Shown here piece by piece: positions 22,380 to 40,300 of a stretch of DNA of 64,000 bases. This DNA comes from Tachypleus tridentatus (lineage: Eukaryota; Arthropoda; Merostomata; Xiphosura; Limulidae), in the NCBI RefSeq assembly GCF_004210375.1, contig NC_134825.1, positions 67,571,558 through 67,635,557 on the forward strand. Direction: 5' to 3'. Below the pieces are notes generated by a model. That model was not told the DNA's origin, made no database searches, and saw only the letters and a program-made list of their open reading frames with translations. The translations under genes were made by a program, and so were the position numbers. Each line of letters begins with the position of its first letter. Position 1 is the stretch's first letter.

Positions 22380-22420
22380 CTTGGCCCGTCATGGCCAAGC
22401 GTGTTAAGGCCATGTTAGCG
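22380..22420 (+). mobile_element. SINE head fragment at the gag/pol junction
   Basis: 'ggcccgtcatggccaagcg' and 'tgttaaggc' match the start of the local tRNA-derived SINE family. It lies exactly between oppositely oriented gag and pol fragments, so it may mark a rearrangement junction. Confidence 0.45.
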
Positions 22421-22440
22421 AACCGATCACTATTTCATCT

Positions 22441-23060
22441 AAGGATAATGTTATGGAGGAGAATCCAAACGTGCTTCCCTCATGTGCTAAGAAGTTAAGC
22501 CGAAAAGAAATGATAGACACGTGTTTAGAGGACGACATTACAGATTTGTCTGAAATATTTTTTGGATCCAATAGGGACCTTGTGAATAATTGTCCAACTG
22601 ACAATACATTAATGAATGACAATGATGAGCGTGAGAGACCTAGTTCAACTGGTGACGTTTCGTATGCGAGTAACAAACTGATCGATGAGCATGAAAAGGC
22701 TCCGCAGATCCCTTTACTATTTAAACATATGCTCCCAAAGAAAGGACTGGAGAAAGTTCCAAATGGTCACTTTTGCAAAAATGATGTGCTTATGAGAAAA
22801 TGGAGACCACCAAATGTACCACCTTCAGAGGACGGGGCTGTAGTTTATCAAATCGTTATTCCAAAAGCAGGTAATTCTGAAATATTGAAAATTGCCCATG
22901 AATTCCTCGGGGGTGGTCATTTAAATGTCAACATGACATGTGAAAAAAAATATGAAACATTTCTTTTGGCCAAATATTGGGCAAGAGGTTTCTCAATTTT
23001 GTAAAACTTGTTATACCTGTAAATTATTAGAAAAAGAAAAAAAGTCCAATTTCTCCTTTG
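22441..23060 (+). pseudogene. Ty3/gypsy pol fragment (linker and pre-integrase zinc-binding domain)
   Basis: A 183-codon open frame from 22453, followed by a shifted continuation. The first part is an acidic linker; then KWRPPNVPPSEDGAVVYQIV and the H2C2-type pre-integrase zinc-binding domain. The histidines are in IAHEFLGGGH. The cysteine pair (QFCKTCYTC) appears only after a +1 frameshift near 22.99 kb. No integrase core follows. The family is long terminal repeat retrotransposons; the intact domain binds DNA ends during integration. Orientation is opposite to the adjacent gag. Confidence 0.8.
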
Positions 23061-23246
23061 AAACCTAAGTGATTGTTAAGCCAAAAATACAATATTTGTG
23101 TTTAAGCACTTTCACATGCTATATAATTTTATTATAATAAGGTTACTTACATTAATTGTATTATATATTGTCATGATCTTTTAAATTGTACAATTTTTTT
23201 TCTCAATGTACTGCATTTAATGTATTGTTGTCAATATATAATTATA

Positions 23247-24764
23247 CAGTAAAACCTATCTATGGCAGTATCGCACGGGACAGAGTGAAATTTCCTGCTT
23301 AAGCAGGTTTTCCGGCTTAAACAGTAAGCATGGATTTCCTTAATTATATATAATTTTTGAGCGGTACGTTATACTTTGTGAATAAAGTTATTATTCTGTT
23401 TAGGCTATATTTGTTAGAATAAGAACAAAAATAAACATTCAAAATATACATAAGTACACAAAATCTTAATCAAATTTATTCGAAGAAAGTGTCCAATTTC
23501 ATTTGCTTCGTTTTTATTGGGATTTCTCATGTGGTTAAAAGAGAACGCCAATTATACGGCATTTTCATGAAGCTTATTTTCCACCTTCATTTTTGCATAC
23601 AATTTGATAGCATTAATACAACTTAATACTTGTGATGAGGTAGGAATTTCTATTTCCTCACTATCTTTTTCATTTTGTTCATCTTCTGAATCTCTCACAC
23701 TGTTACCATTTTGCGACTCTATTATGGATTTTAAATCAATTTCAACAGATTCTGTTAAAAAATATTCTTGTCAACGTTCACAGAATCATCTGCATCAATC
23801 TTCTTAATCAGAGTTTGGATTTCACTAGAATCGTCAAAACAAACAACTTCTCCACAATCTCCACCATTATCAATAATAAATCCATAGTTTCGAAAGAACT
23901 TTATCACGCATTCATCTTTTACGCATTTGATTAAATGACTTAAAAATGCAATGCATCTAACACATTAATTTTCATGGTCATTTCAGATGCTCTCTTACAG
24001 TCGTCAATGTTTGCAATATGCTGAAGCAACAATTTTCTGTATTTCAATTTTATACACTTATATTTCTATTTAGTGGCTGTAGAACTGATGTTGTACATGA
24101 AGGTTGAAAGATTAAACCAACATTTGAAAGCTGATCTTTTAGGTGACAAGTTGCATTATTGAAGAAAAGTAGAATATTCATATATTCTTGTTCCATTCTT
24201 TTGTTTAATGTGTTCAAAAATTCATCGAATATAAAACTTGTCATCCACACTTTATTATTCACTTTCCTTGATTCTTCCTCAAATTTTTGAAACAGGGCAG
24301 ATTTTCACTTTTACCTATTACCCATGGTTTCTCTAGTTTTTCATCAGCAAATGCGACCAAAAGTATAGTCAATCATTCTTTCAAATAGGGACCTCCAAAA
24401 GGACGGCAGAAGAATGAACAGAATATATTTAACCAATACTTACTGTGACAAAATGTCCGATAATTATTATTATTTAAACAAAAAATTATTAATTAAAGAA
24501 GAATTTATTAATATTTAAAGAAATGATTAATTAAATAAGAAATTAATATTTAATAAAATATATTTTTCCGCCTCACTCATGTTCTAATCTACTTGCTAAT
24601 AGATGAGGAAGGTGAAAGATAGTTTTCCGTCCGCGTTACGCAGGCTCTGCCATATAGAGGACCTTTCATGAGGGAAATCTTAAGATAATGCTGCAAAATT
24701 TTGATATTTCCGGCTTGTACAGGTTTCTGTCCTATGCAGTTTCCTGCTTAGACAGATTTTATTG
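23247..24764 (-). mobile_element. Tigger/pogo DNA transposon, internally shortened
   Basis: The left end 'cagtaaaacctatctatggc' and the right end (reverse complement 'caataaaatctgtctaagca') are inverted repeats, each next to a TA. About 30 bp inside each end are further shared blocks (cctgctta, ccggctt). At 1.5 kb it is shorter than complete Tigger elements. Coding remnants are on -. Confidence 0.8.
23590..24330 (-). pseudogene. Tigger/pogo transposase C-terminal pseudogene
   Basis: The - strand shows the DDE core of the CENP-B/Tigger family: VWMTSFIFDEFLN, then ILLFFNNATCHLKD (the second Asp position now reads Asn), then TTSVLQPLNRNIS. An acidic tail follows (for example DSEDEQNEKDSEEIE). 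Stops and shifts are frequent, and the N-terminal DNA-binding domains are missing. Confidence 0.8.
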
Positions 24765-25119
24765 TATATATATATAAAATATCTCAGTTAAAAATTGTCT
24801 AATGCCAATTTTTAATTATCTAAAGAAGGAGATGCAACAGATTCACTGTTTATTTTAATACCTTAGTTTGTTTCAGTATAGTTTTAATGCACGTGACGTA
24901 TATTGTTGGATATGTATAGCACAAGTCTCGCCTGTTCTTTACATTTGTAGAAGATTCTCAAAGGCAATAATCAATCATATGTGGTTTATGAAAATACTAG
25001 CGTGTCTTCGAACATTGTTGAACGTTCGAGCATCTTGCGTGATTGATGTATAAAGACAAGCTATAACAAAAGGCCAAGAGATAATTTTATATTATTCGTC
25101 AGCTACAGTCAGTATACTA

Positions 25120-25584
25120 CACTGCTGGTCAAAATTTTAAGACCAAAGAACATAAAGAGAAAATATGCATTTTGCGTTGTTAGACTCAACCACTTATTTG
25201 AATAGAGCTTCGAAAGATGAAAATAAGAAAAGGGAAAATAAAAAAAAACAAACTTGTTTAGCATTCAATTGGGAAAATGTGAACACTATGAAATTAGCCT
25301 AAATACTAGTTGGTCAAAAATTTTCTTGGGCCGACCACTTGAAATTCTCGTTCCGTATCCCTCAGGTTCTTAAAAAATTTGCAACAGCAGTTTTACTACG
25401 CCCAATCTCACCAGCGATGACACGTTGAGAAAAATCTTGCTTTTGCAGCTCATCAATGTACCACAGGAGATGTCAGTGGGAGATGTTGACAATGCTAATG
25501 CTTGAACACAAATGACTAAATTTCGTTACGTGTTTACCGATTAACGCTTCGTTTCAGTATGGTCTTAAACTTTTGACCAGCTAG
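25120..25584. mobile_element. Non-autonomous Tc1-like element (deletion derivative)
   Basis: Inverted ends: 'ctggtcaaaattttaagacc' on the left and, reverse-complemented, 'ctggtcaaaagtttaagacc' on the right. TA flanks at 25118-25119 and 25585-25586. The interior retains, on -, a short relic of a Tc1 helix-turn-helix region ending GYGTRISSGRPRK. The catalytic part is absent. Confidence 0.8.
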
Positions 25585-25586
25585 TA

Positions 25587-26749
25587 TTCACTGCGGAGCA
25601 CACAAGGCTAATTTAATAATGCAACATGCAGTTGAAGCTTGTGAATGTGTTCGAGATTCTATCCAGTGGGTACATGAACTTGGTGTCTTGCTTCAGAGTT
25701 CAGACAAATACAAGACAATCTTTGAAAATATTGTATTGTCAGACAGCCACAATGGTCCAGTTAAATACATCCGTCCACTGTGTTCAACACGCTGGTTGTG
25801 CCGCCTATGTGTAATTATACGTGCTTATGATCACTACAGTGACATTGTTGATTCTTTGTCTGAATTAGCAAATGAATAATCAGATGTAGCAGTGAAAGCA
25901 CGAGGTCTGCTGGACAGATTTGACAAAGGAAAGACAGTTTTAGGATTCTTGATGGCTCAGCATCCTTTAGCTGCATTAGAGGAACTAAACTGTGCATTCC
26001 AAGTAAAATCAGCAACAGTATCTGGCATGATTGAAGCATCTGCAATGACAGTAGAACAATTGCGGGTATTGCAAACAGAGGAAAATTACAAGATATTTGA
26101 TGAAGCTGAGAAAAAGGTAACTTCTCTAGATCTGGTGCCTATTGAACTACCACGCAGTCGCAGACCCCCCAGAAGGATTACAAGTGATGGCTCAGAACAC
26201 CAGTCTGCAACAGTTAGATTATTACAGAAGCCAATATTTTGAATTTGTGGACACAGTCATAGAACATCTGACCACTAGATTCAATGCAGACAACAATGAC
26301 TTGAGGCAATATCTGGCACTTGAGAACATGATCACATCTGGCAAGATTGACAACTCGGTTATAAACTTCTATCCAGAAATCTCTGCACAACGGCTCGAGT
26401 TTCAGTTGCCAATATTCAAAAGAACAACAAAAGCAGTATCTCTGAAAGGTGCGAAGGATGCTTACTGTGAAATGCATGAAACAAGCCAGCAGGTGTTTAG
26501 TGAAGTGTTCCTTCTCATGAAAATTTTGCTTGTATGTCCGGTATGCAGCTGCGATATGAATGCAGCTTTTCTGCATTAAGACGGTTGAAGACGTGGTTAA
26601 GGTCGACTATGTCTCAGTGCCGCCTCAACCATGTGGCAGTTTGTCAGACTCACAAAGATGAGGTCGACAAGATAAATATAGAAGAGCTTATGAAAGAATT
26701 CATAAACAGATCATCAAAGGAGGCCTATGTTTGGGAACATGTAGACTAA
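25587..26749 (+). pseudogene. hAT-family transposase pseudogene (C-terminal half)
   Basis: The + strand encodes the ribonuclease-H-like/insertion region and hAT dimerisation domain of a hAT transposase (zinc finger MYM-type 1-like group). Landmarks are STRWLCR near 25.79 kb, ELPRSRRPPRRIT near 26.15 kb, and the C-terminal block with CSFSALRRLKTWLRSTMSQ at 26.56-26.62 kb. A stop at 25877 and shifts near 26.23 and 26.53 kb break it into four open stretches. The left edge abuts the Tc1-like element, which probably inserted into the hAT gene. Terminal repeats were not found. Confidence 0.85.
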
Positions 26750-28600
26750 ATGAATCTTACTTCAATGAAAAGTATGAATAATTATGTGCTACATTGTATT
26801 GATGTGTAATTTTCAAGAATTCACAAAGACATTTTAATTATTTTTATCAAACAACATGAACAGTTTTTCAGTAGATATAAACTTATCAAGGGTAATTACT
26901 AATTTTATTAATATTTGAAAACGTAATTCATGCAATGCAAGTTATTAGTAACCTTGTCAAGTATAGTGTGCAGGAATAAATTCATGTGGCAGTTAATTTA
27001 TGACATTTGTCTTTATTAACATTTTGAAAACTGTTCACAACACCTCACTTATGCAAACCTACATGGAAACCTTGAAGTATCGTGGCAACAAGATTACTCT
27101 GACTGCATGTTTGCAACTTTCAGGTTCACGTAATCAGATATTACCAATTTGCAAATTGAACAATCCATACAAGTGGTTGCAAAAATCATCCCCCTTCCCC
27201 TACAGGGTGTAAAAAATTTACGCCTCTGCTTGTAAAGCACTCTTTTTAAACCACCCAAGCTACACTTTCACTCTTACAAACAAGGCTCCTTCTTGGGTAT
27301 TTTATCAGATGTCAAGTTAGGTAACCAGTTTTTCTCACATTTTTCCATTTTCAGTGATCAGAATTTGAATCCTGCTCAGACTAGAACAAAGTGCTGTAAT
27401 TACCAAAGTAACCCACTAACAATTCCAACTATCACAGGAGAATACAATATTTCCTACAAAAAAGTTTTCTATAATATCCATTATTAGCAATAATGTTTCT
27501 GTAGTTTTATTATACGTAATAGTTAAAACATTCGTGCTTGTTCATAAAGTTGGTTATGCATTTTCAGTGTAGAAATGAAATGTACATGGAGTACTCCATT
27601 ACGGGATGTATTTACATTTAAAGCATTTTTGAATCTGGTGACAAACTTTTTTTTGACAGAATCTTTAAGCAATGCCTCTCTAAATTCATTTTCCATGGAA
27701 ACACTGTTTTGTAAATAAATCTCAAAGTGTGGGGCTTCAAATGCAAATTCTTGAAAATAGTTTTATTTTTAACAATAACTTAATCCTCTGTCATCCATGC
27801 ATTTTTATGTTAATAATGTTTATATATAAAATACACTGTTTAAGTGATTGAAAAGTTAACAAAATATGAACTTCCAAAAGATAGTTTTTTTTTACATGTT
27901 TACACAAATTTTTAACAGTATTTTCTTACGTTTAATGCTTAATTAACATAGTTAAGCCTGAAAATGATTTGAAATATAAAGCTTCATAACACCACTGGAA
28001 TAAGCAAAATTTTATTATATGACAGCCCAAGCCTGCAGCAAATATAGTTTTATCACAATTCTGAACAAAAAATACACAATATATCAAATACAAAATACAG
28101 CAGAGATCAACAGCAACATGTTATACATTATTAGTGTGGCTTTCACTGATTTAGTAAATAAAATAAACTATGAAAATAGTATTAATTAATTATAAAATAT
28201 ATTTACATATCAGTTTAATACCAAATGAAGAAAATTTGATTTTCATAGGAAGAATCCGAGTCAGGTTCCCCAAGATCACTGAACATTTAAAATCTTCAGA
28301 AGATTTATAACATTAAGTTATGGATTCTGAATAACACTATCCCTAAATACTGAAAATAATTACAGAAAGGTTAAAACTAAACATTTAGGAATTATTTCTG
28401 TTGTAAACAGCAAAATAAGATCAAAAAGGAAAATTAAAAATACAACTTAATATTCACCGGGTGGATTCCATTCACCCAAACTGGCTATTGGCAGTTTCTG
28501 AATGCTGACTAGAAAACACATCAATAGCAATAAGTAATAATTTAGGTTATGGATGAACAGTCCACTACATATTGAGAATATATACCCACAGAAGCAAATT
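26750..28600. other. Intergenic AT-rich DNA downstream of enolase
   Basis: No conserved exon or transposase seen. Short open frames on + near 27.0-27.5 kb have no recognisable features. Part of it may be enolase 3' UTR if distal poly(A) sites are used. Confidence 0.5.
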
Positions 28601-28625
28601 AGCCACAAAAAATAAAAAAAACAAC

Positions 28626-28631
28626 TTTATT
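28626..28631 (-). promoter_or_regulatory. Candidate poly(A) signal of enolase
   Basis: AATAAA on -, about 200 bp after the enolase stop. Other copies lie at 28698-28703 and 28642-28647; which is used cannot be told. Confidence 0.4.
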
Positions 28632-28828
28632 CTAATTATATTTTATTTAGAATGATATTACAGTAGCATTTCTTTTTCAGCAACAATTCAACAACAATTT
28701 ATTCTTGGAGCTAAACTAGATTTAAGTTCAAACACTACGTGTTTTATAAATGTGAGTATATTTCTGGAATAACAATAAGCAAGACCAATAAAGCATACTG
28801 CACTTTCACCATGAGCAACTTGCATCAT

Positions 28829-34365
<5,537 letters not shown>

Positions 34366-34819
34366 GGTTGTGGCATAAAATTCTTAAAGGAGAAACAAGA
34401 CCCATTAATGGCAAGACTTTTGATAAAGATAGCCTTAACATTTATACAGTACATATTGAAATTCCCCATTTACAAATATATTTAGCAAGAATACATACAA
34501 TCTTGATGCAACTGTGCAATAATTTCATTTTGTTTAATTATAATTTATACACATTTAAAAAAAAAAGCTTTACTTTTAAACTCTCACAAAAAGTAAATAA
34601 ACAAAAAATGATGTATTCCATATTGATAACTTACACCCACGCTTTGTTTCTCTATTATAACTTGCTTTCAACCTTCAACATTCTAATTATACAAGAACTC
34701 TTGACATGGGTCAAAAGCTACTGTTGCAAAAAATAATAATAAAAATGTCTTGCATTTATGTTTAAAGTTTTTATTTCATTCATCAGTTGCATTAACTAAG
34801 GACATTCCCAAAAAATAAT

Positions 34820-35340
34820 CCTCACTTTATCCAGGATTGGATGTACATTATTATTACCATTCCTCTTTCAAGGGAGGTAATAAAAATTATCCTGATAATA
34901 ATAGGCCAATTAAATCTTATATCAGTAACAAGAAAAGATTTTGAGAATCTGATAAAAATGGTTTGGAAAATAATTTAACAATATTTGAAATTTTGTTAGA
35001 TAGACAGCATGGTTTCACTTAGAGCAAGTCTTGTCTTTCAAATTTGTTGACACTCTTTAAAGTCACTGTATATGTAGATGATGGTGCAGATTGGATTTAT
35101 TTCACTTGGATTTTCAGAAAGCATTGGAAGCTATTTATGCACCTTTTTTTCTTTCATTTAATAGTGAGAACAGTAGGACAAGGGGGAAAATATAGTGTAG
35201 CAGAGCAGAAGTTATTTTTAGTTTAGACACTTTTCTAACAAAGTAACTGATCATGGAATCAGTTGATTTCAGATATGACAGATGCAATAGATTTAAGATG
35301 AGGCTGTATAAATGCATAAATCAGGTGTACATTTGATTTA
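34820..35340 (+). mobile_element. LINE reverse-transcriptase fragment in enolase intron 1
   Basis: The + strand reads FKGGNKNYPDNNRPI near 34.87 kb and LLDRQHGFT near 35.0 kb, then WIYFTWIFRKHWK. These match motifs of CR1/L2/Jockey-type reverse transcriptases (the last resembles IYLDFQKAFD, with Asp lost). After 35.12 kb the pattern jumps to a stretch like the element's 3' end, so the catalytic centre is deleted. It is antisense to enolase. Confidence 0.7.
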
Positions 35341-36420
35341 TTTTAATACATGAAACATCCTCACTGGACCAACAGACACCTTGTCCTTAAATATTAGACA
35401 TTACCAGCAAAGGTAAGCACACTAATTTCACACAAAAATCCTACACTGCTTTTAAAACTTTATATTTAAATTACATTGATTGGCACAGTTGATAAATTAA
35501 TGAAAGGAAATGCACATACAAAAGTAGTTTTTCTAGTTTTTCAATCCAGTTTACTTTGTTTTTATTAATTGACAGAAAACTTGCATTTTACATTGTACCA
35601 ATAATCTCTTAATATTAATACTCCTAGTTCTCATACAAAAGTAAGATACTCATATCTGTTATTATGTCAAACATTTTTGGTTGAACTGTGCATACAAATA
35701 TTAGCTCATCTACAATAACAAGATCTAATACAAAGTAATATTCCTAGTTTTATTAATAGTAATACATTCTCCAAGTTCACTTTAATACTACGGACGTATT
35801 ACAATATTGTGATAAAAATTAATAATAACGATTAACAAAATTAAAATAACTGAAAGTTAACCTTCAACATATAATCATTTATTTTTAAGCACACAGAAGT
35901 CTTTGATTTAAAAAATTACCTTATCTTTTAACTTAACGTTTTTAAGCCAAATTTATCACTTAATTCTTGCGTAAAATATTTTGGAATATAAATATCGATT
36001 TTTAATTATTAAAGTAATATTCCTAATATTATTAAAGTAATAATTCTCAATCAGTCCTTTTTAACCCATTCCGAATAGTGATAAATAAGTATAATAATTG
36101 ACGTGCTTCTATAAAGATACAAGACAATTTTTGTTATTATTGCACTATAATTTGAAGTGTAGACAGGATTATTTGAACTCGGTCACAAACTGCGAGACTT
36201 CGGTATTCACCAGTTAAACTTTCAAAGTGAAGGTCAACCAATGTCACTGTCAGCGATAAACACAGTCGCTGTGCTGCATTACTAGTGTGTAGAATAATTC
36301 TCTGTACAGTAATAACAAGATAACACACAAAGAGCAATATTACTATTTGACCTCCCAATGTTATATGTACTAAAAATTATTTTCCTAAAACATTAGACAA
36401 GAAATAAATAGTAAACTTAC

Positions 36421-36480
36421 ACTCAATTTATATGGTCCCCAACTCTCCGCAACACAAACTACAACACAGACATACCAGTG
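36421..36480 (-). other. Non-coding first exon (5' UTR) of enolase
   Basis: Ends on - at a strong donor (GTAAGT starting 36420) and lies just below a TATA box. Intron 1 would run from 36420 to 34383, where a pyrimidine tract and AG precede the 5' UTR and start codon. The 5' boundary is estimated from the TATA position. Confidence 0.6.
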
Positions 36481-36498
36481 TCTGCATTCAATATCTAA

Positions 36499-36506
36499 CT
36501 TTTATA
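36499..36506 (-). promoter_or_regulatory. TATA box of enolase
   Basis: TATAAAAG on -, about 25-30 bp before the inferred start of the first exon. Matches the expected spacing for a TATA-driven promoter of a highly expressed glycolytic gene. Confidence 0.6.
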
Positions 36507-37468
36507 GTCATAGAGGGCAGCACTATTGCACCAAATTAATTATTCGACTTTTAAAAAAGGTCGTATTGAAATATGTTAAAAAAGTTTCAAATGGTCATTC
36601 TGAGCTCATGGTGAGCGGGAGCTTATTTAATATAAACAATAAAGTACGGTAATAGTATATATAGTAGTATTAGAGTACAGAACAATTAAAAACGAAAAAT
36701 AAAACTCGTTCTAAAAAGTAGTTAAATAATGCACATAGAAGTATGTGAAGTGTGAAGCGAACAGAAGCTATATTGTTACAAATTAAAGTAAATGTAAAGT
36801 TGGTAATGAAGACAAACTTTGCTGTATAGGCAGAAACGTCTGAATGATAGAATAACGAAAATTCAAGTGAAGGGCATGAAAAGTACTGCAAATGTTTTGC
36901 GGATCACGGTTAGTAATATTTTACAGTTACATTCTGCTTGTACAAATAGTGTAAATCACTACATACTTTTAATAGCAACAGTTTTTTTTCATTCCTCAAA
37001 TAAACCAACAAATCTTATGTTAAGTCTGGCATGGAAAACTGCTATTATAAAAGCTAAAAAAATGTTTCACAAATAAAGACATTTTACATTCAAATAAAAA
37101 ATTATTTACCTGCTGAGTAAAAGTATATCAACAGCGTAAAATGTGTACAACTAAACAGAAGACTGTACTTCAAAATCAAAACGTGTTGTTTAATTAATAA
37201 CTGAAAGCTAAACGTATGGCTGCAGGGGATAATCTCAAACGTATTCAACATTCCCACAAAACATCCTTCCCAGCCTTGGGCCTCTGGCAATAAATCTTAG
37301 CAAAGGTAATCTGTATGAACTCTACTCTTTAAACTTTATCGATAACATATCGTACTTGAAATTATGACCAACATGCTGAGTATTACCAGTATTTTCTTTA
37401 TTACTAGTTATGCTATGTTTAAAAGGTTAACTTTATGTTAGACTAATTTGCAAATTACAAATTGAACT

Positions 37469-37739
37469 GAGCCTGGCATGGCCAGGTGAGTTAAGGCGTT
37501 CGACTCGTAATCCGAGGGTTTCGAGTTCGAATCCCCGTCGCATCAAAACATGCTCACCATTTCAGCAGTGAGGACGTTATAATGTTTCAGTCAATCCCAG
37601 TATTCTTTGGTAAAAGAATAGCCCAAGAGTTGGCAGTGGGTGGTGATGATTAGCTGCCTTCCCTCTAATCTTACACTGCTAAATTAGGGATGGCCAGCGC
37701 AAATAGCCCTCCAGTAGCTTTGCGCGAAATTGAAAACAA
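37469..37739 (+). mobile_element. tRNA-derived SINE, best-preserved copy
   Basis: Complete head ('gttcgactcgtaatccgagg', then 'gagttcgaatccccgtcgca'), body and tail ('agctttgcgcgaaattg'). The 12-mer 'acaaattgaact' flanks it at 37457-37468 and 37740-37751. The anticodon-like loop reads 'ctcgtaa'. Confidence 0.95.
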
Positions 37740-37904
37740 ACAAATTGAACTTTATGTTATTAATCATAAAAAATGCTGAATTGAACAACTACATGAGGGG
37801 GAGGAGGTGTTGCTTGTTTATGAAATAGTTTTTGTAACAGGAATTAACATATAAATACATTTATTCGCTAACTGAAAATAGTATTAACACATTTGTTGAT
37901 TGTG

Positions 37905-38085
37905 TTTATGCTCAAAACAAAGCTACGAAAAAGCTGTCACGTTTCATCCGTTCTTGATTTCAAACTGATAAGACTAGAGGGAATACACCTAGTCAACAGC
38001 ACTCTCTGCTAACACTTGGGTCTTTCTCATCGGATGGCGAAACATGATTATCACATTTATTTTCCCAAGGCACCACATACAGAAT
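37905..38085 (-). mobile_element. Decayed SINE fragment
   Basis: 'gactagagggaatacacctag' and 'gctaacacttggg' correspond to the reversed body of the local SINE family. The head side is lost. Confidence 0.55.
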
Positions 38086-38164
38086 ATGATCTTACACAAT
38101 AGGATGTGAATCATGGGCTTTTGGGTTAACAATCTGGTATAATAACCCTTAGCTCAGATATTAT

Positions 38165-38226
38165 GCATCAATTTTAAAAGCGCAGATAGCCCTCGAGTAG
38201 CTTTGCGCGATATTTAAAACAAACAA
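38165..38226 (+). mobile_element. SINE tail fragment
   Basis: 'agatagccctcgagtagctt' then 'tgcgcgatatttaaaacaaa' is the 3' end of the same SINE family, without head or body. Confidence 0.6.
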
Positions 38227-38471
38227 ATTTAAAAATACATTGAAAACTTTCCTACAGTGCTTTAACAATAATCCTTCTTGAAAAAATAATGATGTGACAT
38301 AACAAATACTAGCAATTTATACGAATTAATAGTTAATTAATGCCAACACTTAAAACTAATGAAAACAAGGTATTTGAGATTACTGTTGCTAGTTATTTGT
38401 AATAAATTTTGATCTGCTACTACGTCCGTTATAAAGTCTTTTTTTTGTTATCTGTAGTTGTAATCGTACTA

Positions 38472-38741
38472 TATTGTTTTTTTTTTTTAATTTGCGCAAA
38501 GCTATACGGAGATCATCTGCGCTAGCCGTCCATAATGTAGCAGTGTAAGACTAGTGGGAAGGTAGCTAGTCATTACCATCCACCGCCAACTCTTGGGGTA
38601 CTCTTTTACTAAAGAACGGTGGGATTGACCATCACATAACACTCTCACGTCTGAAAGGGCGAACATGTCTGGAGAGACGGGGATTCCAACCCGTGACTCT
38701 CAGATTACGAGTCGAGTGCCTTAACCACTTATCCCTCCTAG
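38472..38741 (-). mobile_element. tRNA-derived SINE with target-site duplication
   Basis: Reversed full-length copy: tail with oligo-T near 38.48 kb and tRNA-like head ending near 38.73 kb. The 9-mer 'atcgtacta' occurs at 38463-38471 and 38742-38750. Confidence 0.9.
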
Positions 38742-38779
38742 ATCGTACTAGACCCAATAGAAAAATATTTTGTTGCAGG

Positions 38780-40300
38780 TCTGGTTTACCCTTGTCTATC
38801 ACCAATAATCATGATCACATGTAACGTTTTGTTGCTTTTCCAATTTGATAATATTTAACTTGTTGCCCTTGGTTTGCAGTTTATAAAAATATATTGTATA
38901 TTTATATTGCATTTAACATTCATAATGTTAGCGACATCTATAAATGTACATTATACTTGTTTTGTGGAGTCTGGATTAACGAGAATGATCATACAATAAA
39001 ATATACCAAATTTAAAACTAGGTTCCGATATTTATGCGTATTTTTTCTGTCGCCTCTCATCTTATTTCATATTTTAATAATTTAGTTTATAAAAATATAT
39101 CTAGCCCACCGTTATTATCTGGCAAATATGGGGTTTGAAAAGGTTTTGGAGTTTCACCATGTTATTACAGTCCACAATGCATGCTTTGTCTGAGGATACC
39201 TCGGCAAAAGTTCTGCAGGTACCTTCCATTCCAGACAGTTTCACTGTAAGACCACCAGGTTCAAATCGTGTCATTGTCCTTACATTAATTATATGACCCA
39301 TCTATTGCAGAGGATAACAGTATTCCAACAATACTTAACAGTCCAATTGTATAAAAATCCACAGACAATGAATGCATTTGGCAACTTGACCAGTATGACT
39401 GTATGGAATGACATTCATACCCATTTTTTTTAAATTAAATTTGTTTGAGGTATTACATGGTTGAACAGATATTCTATGGAAAAAAAAAAGTGATGTATAC
39501 ATCTTAAATCAGTTTCCCAGAATTCCTTCTTCACGGTGTTGGCTACTAATGCCTGGTACGTGCAACTTTGTTTCTGTTCATAGATTTCAAATGTTGCAAG
39601 ACATAGCACTTGTTTACCATAGCTGAGGCTTGATTTGTAACAAGTCTTTTTCTGCAAGATTCTAGGGTCACAAGTTAATTTATATTTCGTTGTTTTCTAA
39701 AGCATTTGTGTGTAAATGATATTCCCACTTAGGAAATTCCAAAGCTCAGATTTGAATACGTCTAGTTTGAATATTTTAAACTGGAACAAAATATGTTGAT
39801 TACATTTTCCAAGGTCATGTGTATGTGTGTGTGATAGCACAAAGTACCTATGAAACGAGAAAAAACGTGAAAATGTAGATGTGATACAATTTCACAAAAA
39901 CTACTTTGGCTGTGATTGTTAAATGAGTTGCCAATCTGCACATTGGAAATCATTTCACAGCAATTGTGTAATTAATAATAGAAATGTTATAGTTTTATAT
40001 TAATTCCAATAATGTGCAAAAAAGTTTAAAAAGGTCTTTGCCACACACACACATAATGATACTGATAAAAACAAACATTTATACAAAAATGTTTTATTTA
40101 TTCAAAACGCCGTTTTTTTGTTTAAGTAAGGTTAAGATTAGGTACAGATACAGTGTCTAAGGAAACAAAAAATACATGTAACTCTTAAAACTTCTAAACT
40201 CATACACTTCCGTAGTTTTCAGCTAAACAAATTTCATCGTTAAAGGAATATAGAAAAAACAAAATCAAGTTTGTGTTTTGGAGTTTGACTTCGTAGGCCT
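38780..40300. other. Intergenic DNA without recognisable features
   Basis: AT-rich sequence between enolase and GMPS. Short open frames on both strands lack known motifs. Confidence 0.5.

Noticed and set aside
22404-22676. 90-codon frame on -
   Set aside because: Shadow of the gypsy pol fragment on +, which has recognisable domain features.
27000-27487. Two short open frames on + downstream of enolase
   Set aside because: No conserved residues, no splice or homology evidence.
37469-37545. tRNA gene
   Set aside because: The tRNA-like head continues into a fixed SINE body and tail, is flanked by a 12-bp target-site duplication and has several copies; it is a SINE head, not a functional tRNA gene.
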